Below are positions 1 to 13,093 of a DNA stretch of 62,000 bases, piece after piece. The stretch lies in contig CM022672.1 in assembly GCA_012295275.1 (NCBI GenBank), positions 6,931,593 through 6,993,592 on the forward strand, in the 5' to 3' direction. Numbering within the stretch: the first letter of the stretch is position 1; the number at the start of each line of letters is the position of its first letter. Both the position numbers and the translations under genes were made by a program. Source of the stretch: Chrysomallon squamiferum. Taxonomy: Eukaryota > Mollusca > Gastropoda > Neomphalida > Peltospiridae. A model generated the notes under the pieces. That model was not told the DNA's origin, did no database searches, and saw nothing but the letters and a program-made list of their open reading frames with translations.

Positions 1-1938
1 ATAGACAGTTTAGGATTCCGGGTTACAAAAGTTGGCGGAAAGCAGGCCTTAGTTATGGCAGGACATTTATACGCCATTGCCCGTGGTGCTAAAGTAATAT
101 ATTGGTCTGATGGTTTGTCGGGCCCAAGCAACCGTCTGCTGTCAGAATCATCTGGTAAGACTGTATCTGGTCTCCGATATGGAACAGCACATTTCTTTAA
201 TCCGTATCAGCATTTTGGACAACCTCAGTTATTTTGGCAAAATCATCTTCACCAACAGTTAAAGCCGTTAAAACATTCGGAAAACATATATTATACACAC
301 GAATGGAAAACTCCAGTAGTAATGAAGGAAATGGTGAACGGACGACACAAAATCGAATCGAGGATTGACAGTAAAAGTGTGTTGCGAGGAGATTTAAACG
401 TAACGTTTGATCAGCATGCACCTCCTGCCATTGTTACCGAAGGCGCGTATACTTCACTAGAAGCAGCAAACACTCTTTACATGTACGACTCTTTCTTTGC
501 TTTATTCAAACCAGAAGAATCTAAGGAATTTGAATTGGTAAAGTGGGAATTGTGGTCACAAAGACTGCTGTGGGAGATTGAAGGCGGTATTGGCTTCTTT
601 CCTTGTAATGAAACAGAAAGACATACAGATCCCAAAACACCTCCTACACCCCTCGTAAAGAAAGTGATTAGATCTCCAGTTCCCAGGTTAACTAATCTGA
701 TAAAACTGTGGCAATGTACGCGAAATGTATCTTTAACTTCTTGTATGAAAGGCCTTACAAAATTGTTTGTTGATAATAAATTTTGGCCAAAGCATCATGT
801 TTTACTTCTCGATGCATGGTTAGATGATTTGAAATCAGTTGGGTATAGAGAACCGTGGCGATTAGCTTTAGGAGAGTATGAGAGAAAATCACGACAGGAT
901 GACGTCAAATCAACCTATTTTTGGCCGTCCTTACAAAATGTTGCAGATGAACGCATTCCGAAATTTCAAGGCTATGACGAGGCAATGAAAAAAACAAGTG
1001 AAAAAATTGTAAGTATATGTGGAACTGGTGAAAAACCAAATAAACTAAAGAATCTTCCATATGAAGGAAAGAAAATCCAAGACATTTTATTAATTGTTGT
1101 TTTTAATTTTCCTTTATATCAGAACATAGAAATTATCGAGCATCTTTATGCCCGCCATTTTGCACACGTGATCTATTGTGGAGAAAGTTTTAGCAGCTTT
1201 CTTACTTTCTATTCGTCATTCGGCAAGCCTGTGTCTTATATTGAAAGTAACCATTTTCGAGGCTTCCTTGGCTACGACTGCATGAGACAGGCAATGCGAA
1301 TGAACTACAATGTAAAAGGTTTTCTGCATATGGGTGATGACGTTTTACTGAACGTATGGAATTTGTATAATCTTCCACGTGACAAAATATGGTTTCAGTC
1401 GAGCATGCGCATCGCTGATCGATCAGATAAACGTGTTCCCGATCTCCATAAAGCTCCAGGCTGGGGTCCCTGGAATGATATGCCTGGCAGACGAACGCTG
1501 ATTCCTTTGTGGGAAGCACTTCACGAGATGACTTCAGACAGTGAACAAGGAGACGACATTCGGAATTTTCTCGACACATTAGCACGTAACACAGGACGTC
1601 GACAAGGTGTATTTTATGAGGCATCTGATATCTTCTATATGCCTAGACGCTTCAAAGAACGTTATATGTTTTATTCACAAATATTTGTGAAACATGGAGT
1701 CTTTTTAGAAATTGCTGTACCGACTATAATAAATGCAATTGAAAAGAGTAGAGATATATTTCGTCTGAAGGGGTTATATCTTTGGTATAATCAAAGAAAT
1801 TATTATGCAAAGAAATTCAATGAAGCTAATCACTTCTTGCATGCTTGGAAACTTCGAAAAGAATTGCGAAGACATCGTGGCGTTATGTTCTTTTGCCATG
1901 TAATGCTTCCTCGAATCGATAAAGACTTGATAACTTGA
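1..1938 (+). CDS. STELLO/DUF288-like glycosyltransferase-family protein (3' part, partial)
   Basis: The reading frame is open from base 1 to a TGA at 1936-1938, at least 645 codons without an intron. The Met at 55 is internal, because the frame upstream (IDSLGFRVTKVGGKQALV) is coding-like. The protein resembles the DUF288 family, which includes the plant Golgi STELLO proteins. Matching features are HLYAIARGAKVIYWSDG near the start (family: GYLFAIQHGAK-type), FNPYQHFGQP, WSQRLLWEI and AWLDDLKSVGY. A further C-terminal region (about residues 355-627 counted from base 55) begins DILLIVVFNFPLYQNIEIIE and may be a second domain. STELLO proteins are Golgi membrane proteins that interact with glycan synthases; the role of animal members is not established. 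The N-terminus, with any membrane anchor, lies outside the window. AATAAA-like sequences follow the stop at 1946-1965. The family call rests on motif resemblance read by eye. Confidence 0.7.
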   Translation: MDSLGFRVTKVGGKQALVMAGHLYAIARGAKVIYWSDGLSGPSNRLLSESSGKTVSGLRYGTAHFFNPYQHFGQPQLFWQNHLHQQLKPLKHSENIYYTHEWKTPVVMKEMVNGRHKIESRIDSKSVLRGDLNVTFDQHAPPAIVTEGAYTSLEAANTLYMYDSFFALFKPEESKEFELVKWELWSQRLLWEIEGGIGFFPCNETERHTDPKTPPTPLVKKVIRSPVPRLTNLIKLWQCTRNVSLTSCMKGLTKLFVDNKFWPKHHVLLLDAWLDDLKSVGYREPWRLALGEYERKSRQDDVKSTYFWPSLQNVADERIPKFQGYDEAMKKTSEKIVSICGTGEKPNKLKNLPYEGKKIQDILLIVVFNFPLYQNIEIIEHLYARHFAHVIYCGESFSSFLTFYSSFGKPVSYIESNHFRGFLGYDCMRQAMRMNYNVKGFLHMGDDVLLNVWNLYNLPRDKIWFQSSMRIADRSDKRVPDLHKAPGWGPWNDMPGRRTLIPLWEALHEMTSDSEQGDDIRNFLDTLARNTGRRQGVFYEASDIFYMPRRFKERYMFYSQIFVKHGVFLEIAVPTIINAIEKSRDIFRLKGLYLWYNQRNYYAKKFNEANHFLHAWKLRKELRRHRGVMFFCHVMLPRIDKDLIT

Positions 1939-2077
1939 ATTTAACAATAAATAAATAATAAATAAATGATAAATTGTTGTTTTGTAATTTTTGCTTTTGT
2001 TTTAAACTACATAATATTGCGATTAAAGAATTATATAGTTTATGTATTTGTTCCTTTGCTTCATTCATAATTATTAT

Positions 2078-2079
<2 letters not shown>

Positions 2080-2145
<66 letters not shown>
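2080..2145. repeat. (CT)n microsatellite
   Basis: An uninterrupted CT dinucleotide run of about 66 bases lies 140 bp past the stop of the upstream gene. A GA run of similar type follows at 2506-2602, so the two are inverted with respect to each other. Confidence 0.97.
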
Positions 2146-2149
<4 letters not shown>

Positions 2150-2504
2150 TTTGTGTATCTCTGTTTGTCTATCTATATATTTATCTGTTGACATTAAATG
2201 AATTTAGAAAACAGTATTTATATCAGTAATGATGATGATAAATTGTTTATTATTTATTATATTTATAAATATGTATGTAAATTGTGTAAACTATAATAAA
2301 ATATCAGACTGAATCTTTGGGCTTGTTTACTTGTTTTTTTTTTAAATTATTTATTATTTTAATGTTCCATCATTATCATCATCATTATTATTATTATTAT
2401 TATTATTATTTTAATTAGTAGTAGTAGTAATAGTAGTAGGAGTAGTAGTCGCGGTATGAATTATCGTGTTTTTTTAAAATTCAAAAACAGATATTATGCC
2501 TAGC

Positions 2505-2607
<103 letters not shown>

Positions 2608-3170
2608 GATATATCAGTGTCGGGTATGACTGTTAATTCTTACATCTGACAACATATAATTATTATACTCATCGCTGAAGTTTTGACAAAATAATGTTTT
2701 GCACTAAGACAAGGAGTAGCAAAATGGGCTGCGCTAGTAGGAGATGCCTAGGTCGCGGTCTGAAGAAGAAGAAGAACGAAAAAAAAGAAAATAATCCATG
2801 TTAGCATTTTTAATTAATACTTCACTGTCCTTGAATATAATATTTTAATATCGTGGCCAGCATGTGAACTTGTAACAATTATCTAAAAGTAAAATAGTAA
2901 CACCGGAAATAATTTATTACCGCACTTACACCAATGATTTATGAAAATAATGCACGGATGCATGTTAATAGTAATAATAAACGGCGACAGGCAAACTCGG
3001 AGCTTTGATTACAAATTATCAATTTAGATTTACTCTCTAATCTACTATAGATCTGATTGCTATTTTTATTTGAATTAAATTCTGGACAGTATTAATATTT
3101 TTATTACTGTTATTTATTTCAATCTGGCCAAATTACGAAACAAATGAACAGGTGCTGTTCTGCCTGGTTC

Positions 3171-3180
3171 CTTTAAATAG
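3171..3180 (+). promoter_or_regulatory. TATA-like element upstream of peroxidase 1
   Basis: CTTTAAATAG lies 41-50 bp before the ATG at 3221. It is the only TATA-like sequence close to the start and would give a very short leader. It is a weak match, and a second promoter or an upstream non-coding exon is possible. Confidence 0.35.
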
Positions 3181-3220
3181 AGAATGAAAAGTTTGAGAAA
3201 CACACTCGTTCTGCTTGAAG

Positions 3221-3801
3221 ATGAGTAACGCCATTTTGTTCGGGATTTGTCTTGTGTGTGCTGTCATACACAGTGCAGGTATATTCATTTAGTATTACGT
3301 AGAAAATGTTAGTTGCAAACAGAGACTGTAATTTTAACCAACTGAACATATCTTAAAGTTAATTATTATTAGTTATAAGTTTGTTGTTGTTTTTTGTTTG
3401 TTATTGTTGTCGGAATTACATAAAACTTGAAAGATTAGTTTTTCTTTATGCCTTACATCAGTACTATCAGTATCACGGAATATTTTGTTTATAATTTTGT
3501 TTAATGTTAATTTAAATATAATTTTATGACAGGTAGTGTTTCGTCTACAACAAAGGCCGGAGAATCTACAGGAGAAATTCCTCATCAGGGGAGTAATCCT
3601 CACCATGGCTCGAATGGAGGAAAGAAAAAGTAAGTTAAAGTTATTTTTTTGTCTGGCTGATCTGTTGGCATGGGTTAAAAATCAGAAATATTCATATTTT
3701 GAAATTAATGTCCGACTGCCCTGCTTTCTGAACATGCAAAAAAATTAATTCTGAAAATGTTATTTCGTATAATACGTAAAACTGCCTTCTGCATTGCTGT
3801 C

Positions 3802-3864
<63 letters not shown>

Positions 3865-5777
3865 ACACACATTTTGTTTTGTATATGAAAACTATTATAT
3901 AATTATTACATGCATATAAACACTAAATAATCATTCTTATTATGCAAAATGCAAAGTATATATGAACAACACCGAATAACTGTTATTTAATTCAAACTTT
4001 TGAATAATTACAATAGTTACTGTGCATATGAATTTACTTAAAATACTTACTTAAACATATAAATTTGACTGAATTTTTTATTCGTTATGTCATTTTGCTA
4101 CTGAAAATGTGAATAACCACAATTCATTCGATTAAAACCTATGATAATATCAAGTAATAACAACGACAACAACAACAACATAATAAATAATAATAATAAT
4201 AATAATAATAATAATTTAGAAACGAAATGAAAGAAGAACGAGTGTTAATTTGAATAATAAATAATAAATCAGGCATTTTAACGGGAGTACGATTCCTTTT
4301 TCTTCTAACTATTCAGACGAGAAACGTGTACGGCTTCAGCATACCGAACTGCAGATGGAACGTGCAACAACGAGGCCAACACACTCTGGGGTTCAACTGA
4401 TCAACCATTCGAGCGATCACTGAATGCTAATTATGACGATGGTAACAGTTATTTAATATATTATTAATAACTGAATCATATTGCTTTACAATAGCCGCAT
4501 GAATCTATCTGCTTATTTGCACTGTTATCTAGTTTTTGAATTTCGGTCTAGTTTTACTTTTCTCTTTTTTTATTCCGTCTTTTTAATGTTCACTTCAGGT
4601 GAAAAATTACCAAGAGCGAAAACTTCAGAGAACGTTGATCTTCCCAACCCTCGACTGATTAGTACCAAAGTTCATTTTCATCTCAACTTCACCGCCTTTG
4701 GATCGACTGCCATGATGATGGAGTGGGGGCAGTTTCTGGCACACGACATTGTATATACGCCGGTAATGGATCACAGTGAGTTCATCTAGTCTTTTTATTT
4801 TTAATATGTGCTCTTACTATTATTGTATTCCATTTATTTAACTAATAGTCTATATTCAAGATGTTAACAATTATATGCTATTTCAAATATACTACAGTCA
4901 GCTATATCTTCATGAAATAAATATATAATGCTATTATAATTATTGCCTATATTAAGAAAATGAAAACAGAGTTCTTTTATAATTAAAGCAATACCTAATA
5001 AAAATGGTTTGAAGGTTATTACTTTTTATGGTAAACTGGTCCTTCTTTCTTTTTTCTTCTTTTTCTTTATTTCTTTGAGATAAGTTACTGAAATAGATTT
5101 TACAATATATATATATAATATATATAAATACACAGCACGTACATATATATTTTTTTTTAACTTTTAGTTAAAGATTGTTGTGATGGTAGCAATGACGAAG
5201 ATTACCTAACTGGGTAAGTTTCTCGCACAATATATTTTATTGTCTATAACCTGAGAGAGTAAACTATTGTTATAAATAACAGCACAAAGTAAACTACTGT
5301 AATAAATATCATTACTGACCACAATCTAATATATATATATATAAAACAGGACTGAATATAACATGGCTGTACCATTTACTGTTATTAACTGTTGTTAATA
5401 CTTTTATCAGGGGTGAATGTTTTCCTATTATGATTCCTGACAACGACATCTACTTCACCAGAACCTGTATGAACTTTACCAGATCTCAACCTGCCCACAC
5501 CGGTACAGTCGATAACAGTAAGTACAATTCAAAAGTAAAACTATCGCTTAATAGCATACTAAAAATAATAGTAATAAGTGAAAGAACACGACATATGAAA
5601 ACAGTAACGTCTGATATATGTATTTGTGTTTTGTAATACATGTTTATATTTAAGGTCCACGAAATCAGTACAATGCCATAACAGCTTTCATCGACGCCTC
5701 AAACGTCTACGGGAGTAGCATAGACCAAACAGCAACATTAAGAGATACTTCTGGAGGTATTAATATGACACACACAA

Positions 5778-5812
<35 letters not shown>

Positions 5813-7070
5813 TACACACACGCATTTAAAAATAAATAATCAATTTTAATGAGGGTTTTTGTTCAAATTATTTGTAAAATTGTTTTACAGGTTACTAGTG
5901 TTTTCGCCATGAAATTAAGTTAATATTTATTTTCTTTAATAATGTGTTTTATAACTGCTTTAAGTATAGCAGAATTGCTTTATACTGAGTTTGTTTATTT
6001 ATATAACGATACGTACATATTTCTTTTATTTATTAAACTACGACCCCCAAACTTCGGTTCATTCACGCATTCATCGATATAATTTGTTTTGTATGTGTTT
6101 ATTTAACAGGTTTATTGAAAGTGGAGACTAATGATCTGTTACCAAATCTTGATGAAAATGACTGCGAGCTCGATCCTACTGACAGTGCAGATTATTGTTT
6201 CACTGCAGGTAAAACTCTTTTATCAACGTAGTTTTTTAAACGGCTTTCAGGGAGAAGCCACATTTCACAAACTTGAGAAGTATCACTTTTATGACTTCCA
6301 TGATTAGTAAAACGAAATATAACAAAACAAAGCAAAATGAATGAATGAATAAAAATCCACACACCTGCTGAGACAATTAAAGAAAGGAAACAGCTCAGCG
6401 TGCTCTCGTCCAACTGGAGTCGCAGATTTTGTCTCAACTTCCAATAATAACAAAAGTTATGTAACCGTGAAATTTCAAATTCTGACTGTATTACTAACAC
6501 AGAATAAGGGTCAAATCTGGAAAGATAAAACAAGCGTTAAAAGAATATGACGATGAATCAGTATTTCATACTGTTACAATACGTTTCAGCAGTCGGTCTG
6601 CTCTATTATTTTGTCATTGTTATTATATGCACTTCACTAATGAAATGGCTAATGTTTTTATCGATATAAAGAAGTGGATTTAATTAATAATGATTAATCT
6701 ATGTTTTAATCATCTGTTTGTTAGGTGATGAACGTGTAAATGTGTTTCCTGGATTGAATGCTCTGCACACTTTGTTCATGAGAGAACACAATCGAATTGC
6801 CAAAGAACTCGCAGGATATAATAGTGCTTGGGATGACGAAAAACTCTTTCAAGAAGCCAGAAAAATAGTTGGGGCGGAAATGCAAGTTATAACTTACAGG
6901 TTAGTGAATAGATTTCCTCCATAAATCCGAAAAAAATAAAAATGACACGGTCATATTGAGTTTTCTGAAGCTAGTAAACGAGAATAATAAATTAATGGTT
7001 TCATCTTTTGTGAAATAGATAACATAATATCCGCTAAGATTATTAACGAACCTTTTTGCCTGTTTCCTAA

Positions 7071-7109
<39 letters not shown>

Positions 7110-9443
7110 TTAAATGTTTTTTAAAACGATTTTATGTGAACTTTGGATAGCAATATCTACACTGTTTCTAATTTTTATCCGTATCTTGACAGACACTGGC
7201 TACCTCGTGTTATCGGCCAATCCGCAATGTCGGACTACAATCTGAACCAAGGAAACCATGTTTACGATTCTACTGTTAATCCCACTTTGGTCAATGTCTT
7301 TGCCACAGCTGCTTTCCGATTCGGTCATACCATGATTCCTGAAGTTCTGGGAATCGGGGATAAGGATTATGAGCTCGTTGACTTGTTCAACAGACCCAAG
7401 TTCGTGAGGGACAGCTTAGACGACGTGGTGAACGGTTTGCTTACAACGCTGATGCAAAGAGTGGACGCTTGGTATGTAGAAGGAATGACAAACCATCTGT
7501 TTGAAACGGGAAATTCTAATGGGCTCGATATTGCCGCCCTTAATATTCAGAGAGGACGAGATCACGGCATACCTACTCTCAATGAATGGCGAACGTATTG
7601 TGGCTTAGAAAATATCAGCAACTTCACAACAGGATTTTTTACAAACAGAGCAGGCAGAGATTTAGCGACTGTATACGCGTAAGTCGATATTTAATCACTG
7701 AATACATGTATATCGTCAGTGCTTCTCTAACAATTATTACATTCCTATCTCTAATATTTTTACAATGGCATGGACATTTTCTTTATTGCTTTTTTTGTAA
7801 TGAAGAAGCTTTTTGTGTTTTAATGGGCGATACGATATAATAATTAATAAATATGTAGATTTACATTGGAAATATACAATTTGTAGTCTCAAGTCTGAAC
7901 TTGTAAATTGATTCTTAAGTGCTGAAGTTTTGTGTAATATTAATCAGAAGCCCCGATGATGTCGATCTTTACTCTGGAGGAGTCTCGGAGGTTTCTGTTA
8001 GTGATGGAAGCGTTGGACCAACATACGCCTGTCTCATTGCCGAGCAGTTCAAAAAGCTGAAAGAAGGAGATCGCTATTTTTACGAAACAACTGATACGAC
8101 TACCGGATTCACCGATGGTTTGTATTATTTAATCTGATTATTATTTCGCTTAATCAGCAGTGTAGTACATTTCTACAGAACTGATGAATGCGACGTTTTG
8201 TTAATTATATGTCAGTTGTCTTAAACAAATATACATATCTTTGTCTTCTTTTCGAAATCATGATCCCTTTATTACTTAATAAGCTGTTAAACCAAAAACA
8301 GTACAAATTAGTTTTGATAACTACCAAGATAGATGTCTGGTTTTCGCTAGTTTTAAATTCAGAGCCTGAACTGCTTGAATTTAATGTAATATCACAAAAT
8401 TGTGCCTGATTAAACGTTTTTTTTTTTCTTATTTACAGTTCAGCTGAGACAGTTAAATAAAGTATCACTTTCTAAAGTTATTTGCGACAATACACAGATA
8501 ACAAAAGTACAGAGTCGCGCATTCGGTGCAGTCGGCGATAAGTGAGTGTTTTCACATTTAGATTAATTTTTGAACAATAGTATTTTGATTTGGAAATCAC
8601 ACGGTAGAGAGACAGCGGCACCAGTCCTCCTCGATGCATCCACTGAGCTATCTCCTCTCCCAGTCTTTCTTTCGCTACTGGTATTCTGGTAATCAAAGGG
8701 AAGATACCCGTTGATATTCATTTTAGCGGATGGATCCAAAATTTTTGGTTTCATGACTGAATAAGTTTTATTGTAGTCACTTGATTGCAATTTTGGATTT
8801 AGTAGACCCTTAGAAATTTATAGGTAGCAATGACGGTTCCTGTCTGCTACTGCTTGAGTAACGTGTGCCTTCAATGTCACTCGAACGGGGCACCATCGGA
8901 CGTTTCTGTTAACGTTAGACAAACTATTTTGGGGGAGGGAAAAAATAATTTACTTTAGATGTGTAACCTGTCTTTGATTATGATGGATGAGAAGAACTAA
9001 GAGGGACATACTGTCAAACCACTATAAATGATTAGTTAGAAATGCCATGTCGATCCTGCCGATCTTATATTTATTTATCCTTTCTTTCATTCTTTCTTTT
9101 CCAAAATGTTATTTAAATTCAAAATAAATAATTAAAATAAAAATAAATAAAAATAATAATCATTAAAAAAAAATAAAAAAAATAAAAATAAAACAGAAAA
9201 AAAAAAAATATTAGTTTGATTGGTTGATTATAATTTTTGAATTTGAATTTATTTTATTATGTCTCTAGCCTATGATGTCATTTAGAATATGCATATGTTA
9301 TATAAATTAAATTAAACTATATATAAGTAATGGTTTTTTTTTGTTTTTTAACATAAAATCTATTATTTGTTTCCAGCAACTTGGAGTTTGAATGCAGTGA
9401 CACATCAGTCAGACAAATGGACTTGTCGAAATGGAAAGAGTGA
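3221..9443 (+). CDS. Animal haem peroxidase, secreted (peroxidase 1), 13 exons
   Basis: The exons are 3221-3278, 3533-3629, 4317-4441, 4599-4775, 5168-5213, 5411-5517, 5655-5756, 6110-6208, 6725-6899, 7193-7678, 7948-8117, 8439-8541 and 9377-9443. All junctions are GT-AG, and the total is 1812 nt (603 aa plus TGA). Residues 1-20 form a signal peptide ([20 protein letters not shown]). The animal haem peroxidase (XPO) domain fills most of the rest. Key features are distal His142 in WGQFLAHDI, the calcium loop [13 protein letters not shown] in exon 7, catalytic Arg274 in [11 protein letters not shown], proximal His374 in FRFGHTMI, and its Asn partner in [10 protein letters not shown]. The enzyme should oxidise halides or phenols with H2O2 outside the cell. 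Asp of the usual LDHD is Ala141, and the Glu three residues after the catalytic Arg is Val277. In mammalian peroxidases these two side chains form the haem esters. The paralogue at 16154-22244 has the same exon plan. The closest named relatives are chorion peroxidase or peroxidasin-type invertebrate enzymes; I see no Ig or LRR domains. AATAAA lies at about 9874. Confidence 0.95.
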
Positions 9444-10075
9444 AATATTTAAATTAGTTTTAAACAAGAGTCATAGGTTTGGTCTGTAATAGCTACTATG
9501 ACTGACAATATATAATTTAGAAAAATTAAATTAAACAAATAAATAAATAACGCAATAATGTAAATGTATATATGCATAACTAATGTCCAAATTAAATATA
9601 CAAATCTTATTTATAGAAAGCAATAACAATTTATAAAACCTAACTGAAAACAAACAAGGTCCTAAAAAAAAGTTTAAATAATTAATATGAACCATTTCCA
9701 ATTTTTCCAACCCACGATTTTATTAAATATTTTTGAATAATGACATAACATTTCACATTAACGTTTGAAAACGAATCGTAAAGGTTATGTGGTTTATTTA
9801 ATCTGAGTACAATTTATTATTGTAAAATTCATCTTTGTGATCCATCTTAATTTGTGTAAAATTCGTGAATTTTAATAAATAAACATTTAATATGCACAAT
9901 GTTTTGTTTTGTTTTTGACTTAGCTACTCTTACTTTTTTATTTTACTAATTCATGGCTATTGAGTAATGGTTGTATTTAAACAACAGCAAAAATAATTTT
10001 GTATTCATTATTTTTATTTATTTACTTATATGTTTATTTATATGTTTATTTTATTTTATTTTATTTTATTTTATT

Positions 10076-10106
<31 letters not shown>

Positions 10107-12476
10107 TCCATTAATTCATTTATTTTAATTTAGTTTAGTTTACAAAGTATACTAATCGTTTGCACAACATATATTTAATTCGTTATTCATTTTGAAACAG
10201 AGAAAGTTATCTTGTTTATGTTTAAAACATATGTACTTATTCTTAAAATCATTATATTACTCATTGTATGTTACCTCTGATTCAAAACAAATGTTATACG
10301 TCCCTTCGTTTTATAATTATATTTATTATATAAACTGTGAAAAGTGTAAAAAGAAGAAAACAAAAATGTTGCAATACGTAAAAGCGTTATGTGTAAAGTC
10401 CTGATCAAAAATAGATTGAAAATGATTTTAAAACGTAGGATTGTGGTAAGATATACGTAGCTTGTTGAACAGGGATATTAGTCATACAATGAAACAGTTG
10501 TCTGAAGTTAATTAGGAATTTTGGGACCGAAACTGATATCACCTTTGCTATGTCTTATTAGGCCGGTCATTATAAAACGGTCAGAAAAGTGATAAAATAT
10601 TGGAAACGATTTTGAAACGATTTTGGAAACGATTTTTTCCCTGGTTACATATTAATGACGTTATGCGAATGTACAATGCCAAATAATCTTCAGCTAAAAA
10701 TATGTTTAATATCTTGTAACATATAACATTTCTTCTTGTATGCCTCGTGCGTTCTGTTAACTATCTGTAAATTTTATTTTGTTTTTCTATTAAAACACTG
10801 CTGCACCACTATGTGCTCTTTTATGAATGGTTCTATACAAAATTAATCTAATGATTGGAAAGTAATTCGAATATTTTTTATTTTTAGCAATTCTGAAGTA
10901 GACTGCACATTAAAAATGTTATAATCTTAAAATAAATAACTTCTATACTCTAATATTGTGTTATTTCCATTTTTCTGTATGTGACTTACTCCATTTGTGT
11001 TGACGTACTCTCTAGTTAAGAAAAATATTGCGGATTTCTGAATACTGAATCTCATTTGAAAAATTATAATGACGTTTTAAAAAATTAATACGTTATAAAA
11101 AGTGATTTTTAATATAAATTATACCAAATCCAGTTTGATCGGTGTTAAATTTATTATTCCGCATTATGTGTGAAGTACTGAAATATTTTTCAGGTATATG
11201 ATATTGACATCAATCATTTTTGATGGAATACAAATTAGTTTCTTATATTAAACATAATTTATCCTCTGAGTTTATTTTTTATTTATCAAAAAGCAAGAAC
11301 ATGTCAAATACTTTCTTGATCACAAGATTAAATTGTACTCTCTTGCATTTAAATCGTTTAATCACACACAGTTTTCACCCGTTGCTAAGTTCGATCTGAA
11401 ACTAAGTCTTGGAAGGATTGGCTTGTGGCTGACAGATATGATAGTCAGTCCTCTAATAGGATACTCCGTTTCCATTTTTATCAAAGATCAGTGATATATA
11501 TGTGTTAGTTTGGCAAGGGACAAATAAAAGTTATAATTATTTACCGAGGTAAGAGATCTACACTTACCCTCCCCGAAACACTCACCCGCCACAAAACACC
11601 CACTAGTTATGTATACCTTTATATTTAAATAAAATTTAAAGCACAGAATTATAAAATGTTGTTGATTTAAGCAATAAACATTGCTTTAATTATAACTGAG
11701 GTTGCGTTAAGCGTAGTGATTCGTCATTCGTCAATGATCAACTTACTGACAAAAGTTCGTTTAATAAGTAAACACGTCTGTTACGAAGATCAGTGCAAAC
11801 TTTAGAACACAAATATTTTTGCATACTCCATAAAACAAGGTGAAAATGTGGCCATGTTGCTTGAACTTTAAATAGTATATCATTTGTTTCAAGCTACAAC
11901 TTTAATTTATTATTTAACACAGTGGTAAAATGAGAAATTTAATATGTGTGTAATTTTCACTCACCTATACACACAGACACATATACAGATATACATACGT
12001 ACTATAACAGTGCACACATATATACATGAATACTTAGCTATCTATCTAGCGATATACACACACATATACATACATATACATACCGTGTGATATACATACA
12101 CACATACATACATACATACAAGTTGTTTGTGTACAATACAGAACGCTTCTGTATATAATTTTAAAATGTTTTATGTATGTAAATAAATAATTTTTATTTT
12201 CAAATATGATGGCAAAATAATAAATATGTAGAAAAAAATTACCCAGTGCATAGCTAATCAGCTTTCAAATTAAAATTAAAATACTATAATATACATTAAA
12301 TCATATCGAACCCCTAGAGATAAAATTATAAAAGTATTCTTGAGCCAGTGCGCTTAATTCTTGTATACATACGTACATTCGTATACATGCATACGCAACC
12401 ATTCATACACATATGAAATATGCATGTTACATCCAAACACACACACACATACACACACATATATTCATTTACGATT
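9444..12476. other. Intergenic AT-rich DNA, no gene seen
   Basis: This stretch holds the 3' flank of peroxidase 1, with AATAAATAAA near 9874, then TTTTA and TTTA tracts (about 10035-10105) and CATA/CACA tracts (about 11970-12120 and 12435-12465). It includes a short repeat of GGAAACGATTTT near 10600-10635. The few ORFs are short and AT-driven, and I see no domain, exon pair or RNA gene. Confidence 0.7.
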
Positions 12477-12478
12477 TA

Positions 12479-13085
12479 GTCCGGTTGCCAAACCCCAGAT
12501 TTTTAGAGAACCTTGCAGTACAGTCCGTACAAAGTTTTATGGCTGTTTCTATACCTCTGAGATGTGCTCTTTAAGAATCTGATTGTACCACTCTGTCATC
12601 CTTGGGCAATCCGCACAATATGTAAATTAAGGCCGCCATTACTGAAAATCTTGTTTTCGTCAATATCTCAGCAACAATGCATGGTATCAAAATAATTTTA
12701 GTGTCTATCCCCATGTTTTGAGGAGTAAAGAATCAGATTAAGCCATTTCAGTCAAAATCACACCAATATTTTCTGCTGAATAGGCATATTAAGGCCGCCA
12801 TTACTGAAACTCTCGTTTTCGTCAATATCTCAGTAACTACACATGGTATCAAAATAATTTTGGTGTCTATTCACATGTTTTTAGGGGTAAAGAATCAGAT
12901 TAAACCATTACAGTATTGATCACACCAATATTTTCTGCAAAATATGCAGAAATCAACTTCAATGTATATCCGAGTCGTTACAGAACATCCCCTTTACTTA
13001 TGCTGATGCATGTTGCCATTACTGATTTGACTCAGTCCTCAAACAAGTCACATTCAACAACATTGTCACAATCATCATCAACCCG
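12479..13085 (+). repeat. Left terminal inverted repeat of the transposon
   Basis: The arm starts GTCCGGTTGCC and matches the reverse complement of 15265-15657 with scattered mismatches. Shared blocks include GTCCGTACAAAGTTTT, CTCTGAGATGTGCTCTTTAA, GGCCGCCATTACTGAAAATC and CATCCCCTTTACTTATGCTG. It is longer than the right arm because a 162-bp block is present twice. Confidence 0.85.
12627..12950. repeat. 162-bp tandem duplication inside the left arm
   Basis: TTAAGGCCGCCATTACTGAA occurs at 12627 and again at 12789. The two blocks then run in parallel through the ATCTCAG and CATGGTATCAAAATAATTTT segments to ACACCAATATTTTCTGC. The right arm has a single copy. Confidence 0.85.
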
Positions 13086-13093
13086 TCTTCATC

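Noticed and set aside
8570-8900. tRNA-like pieces in the last intron of peroxidase 1 (minus strand TAGCTCAGTGGATG and CCGTTCGAGTGAC).
   Set aside because: Box A-like and box B-like parts are in the wrong order for one tRNA or SINE, and no stem pairs fit. At best these are two unrelated relics.
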